DNA of 7,042 nucleotides, from the NCBI GenBank assembly GCA_025361105.1, contig JANYAW010000168.1, forward strand, positions 1-7,042, given 5' to 3'. The DNA comes from Rhodocyclaceae bacterium (GTDB lineage Bacteria > Pseudomonadota > Gammaproteobacteria > Burkholderiales > Rhodocyclaceae). A program made the position numbers and the translations under genes. This document shows positions 6,469 to 7,042 of this stretch, piece by piece. The stretch's first letter is position 1; each line of letters begins with the position of its first letter. The notes beneath the pieces were generated by a model. That model saw only the letters and a program-made list of their open reading frames with translations, was not told where the DNA came from and did no database searches.

Positions 6469-7042
6469 TTACAGCGTCGCGCGCCGAACGCCCATCGAAT
6501 AATGCCGTTCAAGACGAACGATACCCCAGCCGGATACGGCAGTGAACATCAAATAAATCGCTGCGACAATGGAATAAAAAATAAATGGCTGATGCGTAGT
6601 GCGGCCTGCCTGGTCGGCCAGTAAGGTCATATCCGTCAAGCCGATCATCGAAACTATCGCCGTACTTTTGAGCAAGACTTGCCAATTGTTGCCAATACCC
6701 GGCAAAGCGTGGCGCAACATTTGCGGGAAAAGTATGCGTTGAAAAACTTGCCAACGATTCATGCCGTAGGCACGCGCAGCTTCCATTTGTCCACTCGGCA
6801 CCGCCATGAAAGCACCACGAAAAGTCTCAGTGAAATAAGCACCAAAAATAAAACCGATGGTGCTCACACCCGCGACAAACGGATCGAGATCAAACGGCTC
6901 GACCTCGAATCGATCAGCGATGTCATTGATGATGAGTTGCCCGCCGTAAAACACCAACAGCATCAAGACCAAATCCGGCATACCACGAATCAAGGTGGTG
7001 TAAGTCACTGCCGGAAAACGCAGCCAACGCGAAGTAGCAAGC
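6469..7042 (-). CDS. hisQ: Histidine/polar amino-acid ABC transporter permease (HisQ-like), 5' end cut by window
   Basis: The frame is open to the window edge and shows about 191 residues of a HisQ/AotQ-type permease that is usually near 228 residues, so roughly 35-45 N-terminal residues with the first helix are missing. Clear family segments are YTTLIRGMPDLVLMLLVFYG near the visible start, FGAYFTETFRGAF, the EAA loop beginning GQMEAARAYGMNRWQVF, LPGIGNNWQVLLKSTA, and the terminal LERHYSMGVRRATL. A GTG at 7008 could be mistaken for the start, but homology continues upstream of it (residues ending RWLRFPA), so the true start lies beyond the window. It is the first visible gene of the transporter operon. 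The periplasmic binding protein gene expected before it is not in view. Confidence 0.95.
   Translation of the reverse strand, partial: LATSRWLRFPAVTYTTLIRGMPDLVLMLLVFYGGQLIINDIADRFEVEPFDLDPFVAGVSTIGFIFGAYFTETFRGAFMAVPSGQMEAARAYGMNRWQVFQRILFPQMLRHALPGIGNNWQVLLKSTAIVSMIGLTDMTLLADQAGRTTHQPFIFYSIVAAIYLMFTAVSGWGIVRLERHYSMGVRRATL

Noticed and set aside
7006..7008. GTG as the start of the HisQ-like permease
   Set aside because: The frame stays open to the window edge, and starting here would remove about 50 residues including the first membrane helix that the family needs.

Overview
The window looks like a chromosomal stretch of a Gram-negative proteobacterium. The histidine-type amino-acid ABC transporter genes closely resemble the HisQ/HisM/HisP proteins of Beta- and Gammaproteobacteria, several products carry Sec or Tat export signals, and base composition looks close to 50% G+C. 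The small secreted helical protein and the DUF1800/DUF1501 pair fit a betaproteobacterium (Burkholderiales, perhaps Oxalobacteraceae), but that placement is an inference. All eight genes I support lie on the minus strand, so transcription runs from high to low coordinates.

Right part (7042 to 4966): the end of a polar amino-acid ABC importer operon in the order permease 1 (HisQ-like, 5' end cut by the window), permease 2 (HisM-like), ATPase (HisP-like). Gaps are 3 and 30 bases, so this is one transcription unit. The periplasmic binding protein is not seen and would be expected just beyond position 7042.

Middle part (4824 to 3096): a ten-helix EamA/DMT-family exporter or permease, then a secreted NodB-fold polysaccharide deacetylase-like protein with a non-standard first catalytic motif. 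Gaps are 141 and 61 bases. No functional link between these two is evident.

Left part (2961 to 1): a small secreted, charged, helical protein with an excellent ribosome binding site and an internal 30-residue duplication. After 46 bases comes a DUF1800 protein with a Sec signal, whose stop codon overlaps an ATG of a DUF1501 protein with a twin-arginine signal. The DUF1501 gene runs off the left edge of the window. DUF1800 and DUF1501 proteins are commonly encoded side by side in bacteria, yet their biochemical role is not established. This pair is the least understood, and so the most interesting, system here.

No RNA genes, CRISPR arrays, insertion sequences, integration sites or origins were seen. 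No gene-free stretch exceeds 300 bases; the two largest gaps (2962-3095 and 4825-4965) are described as features.
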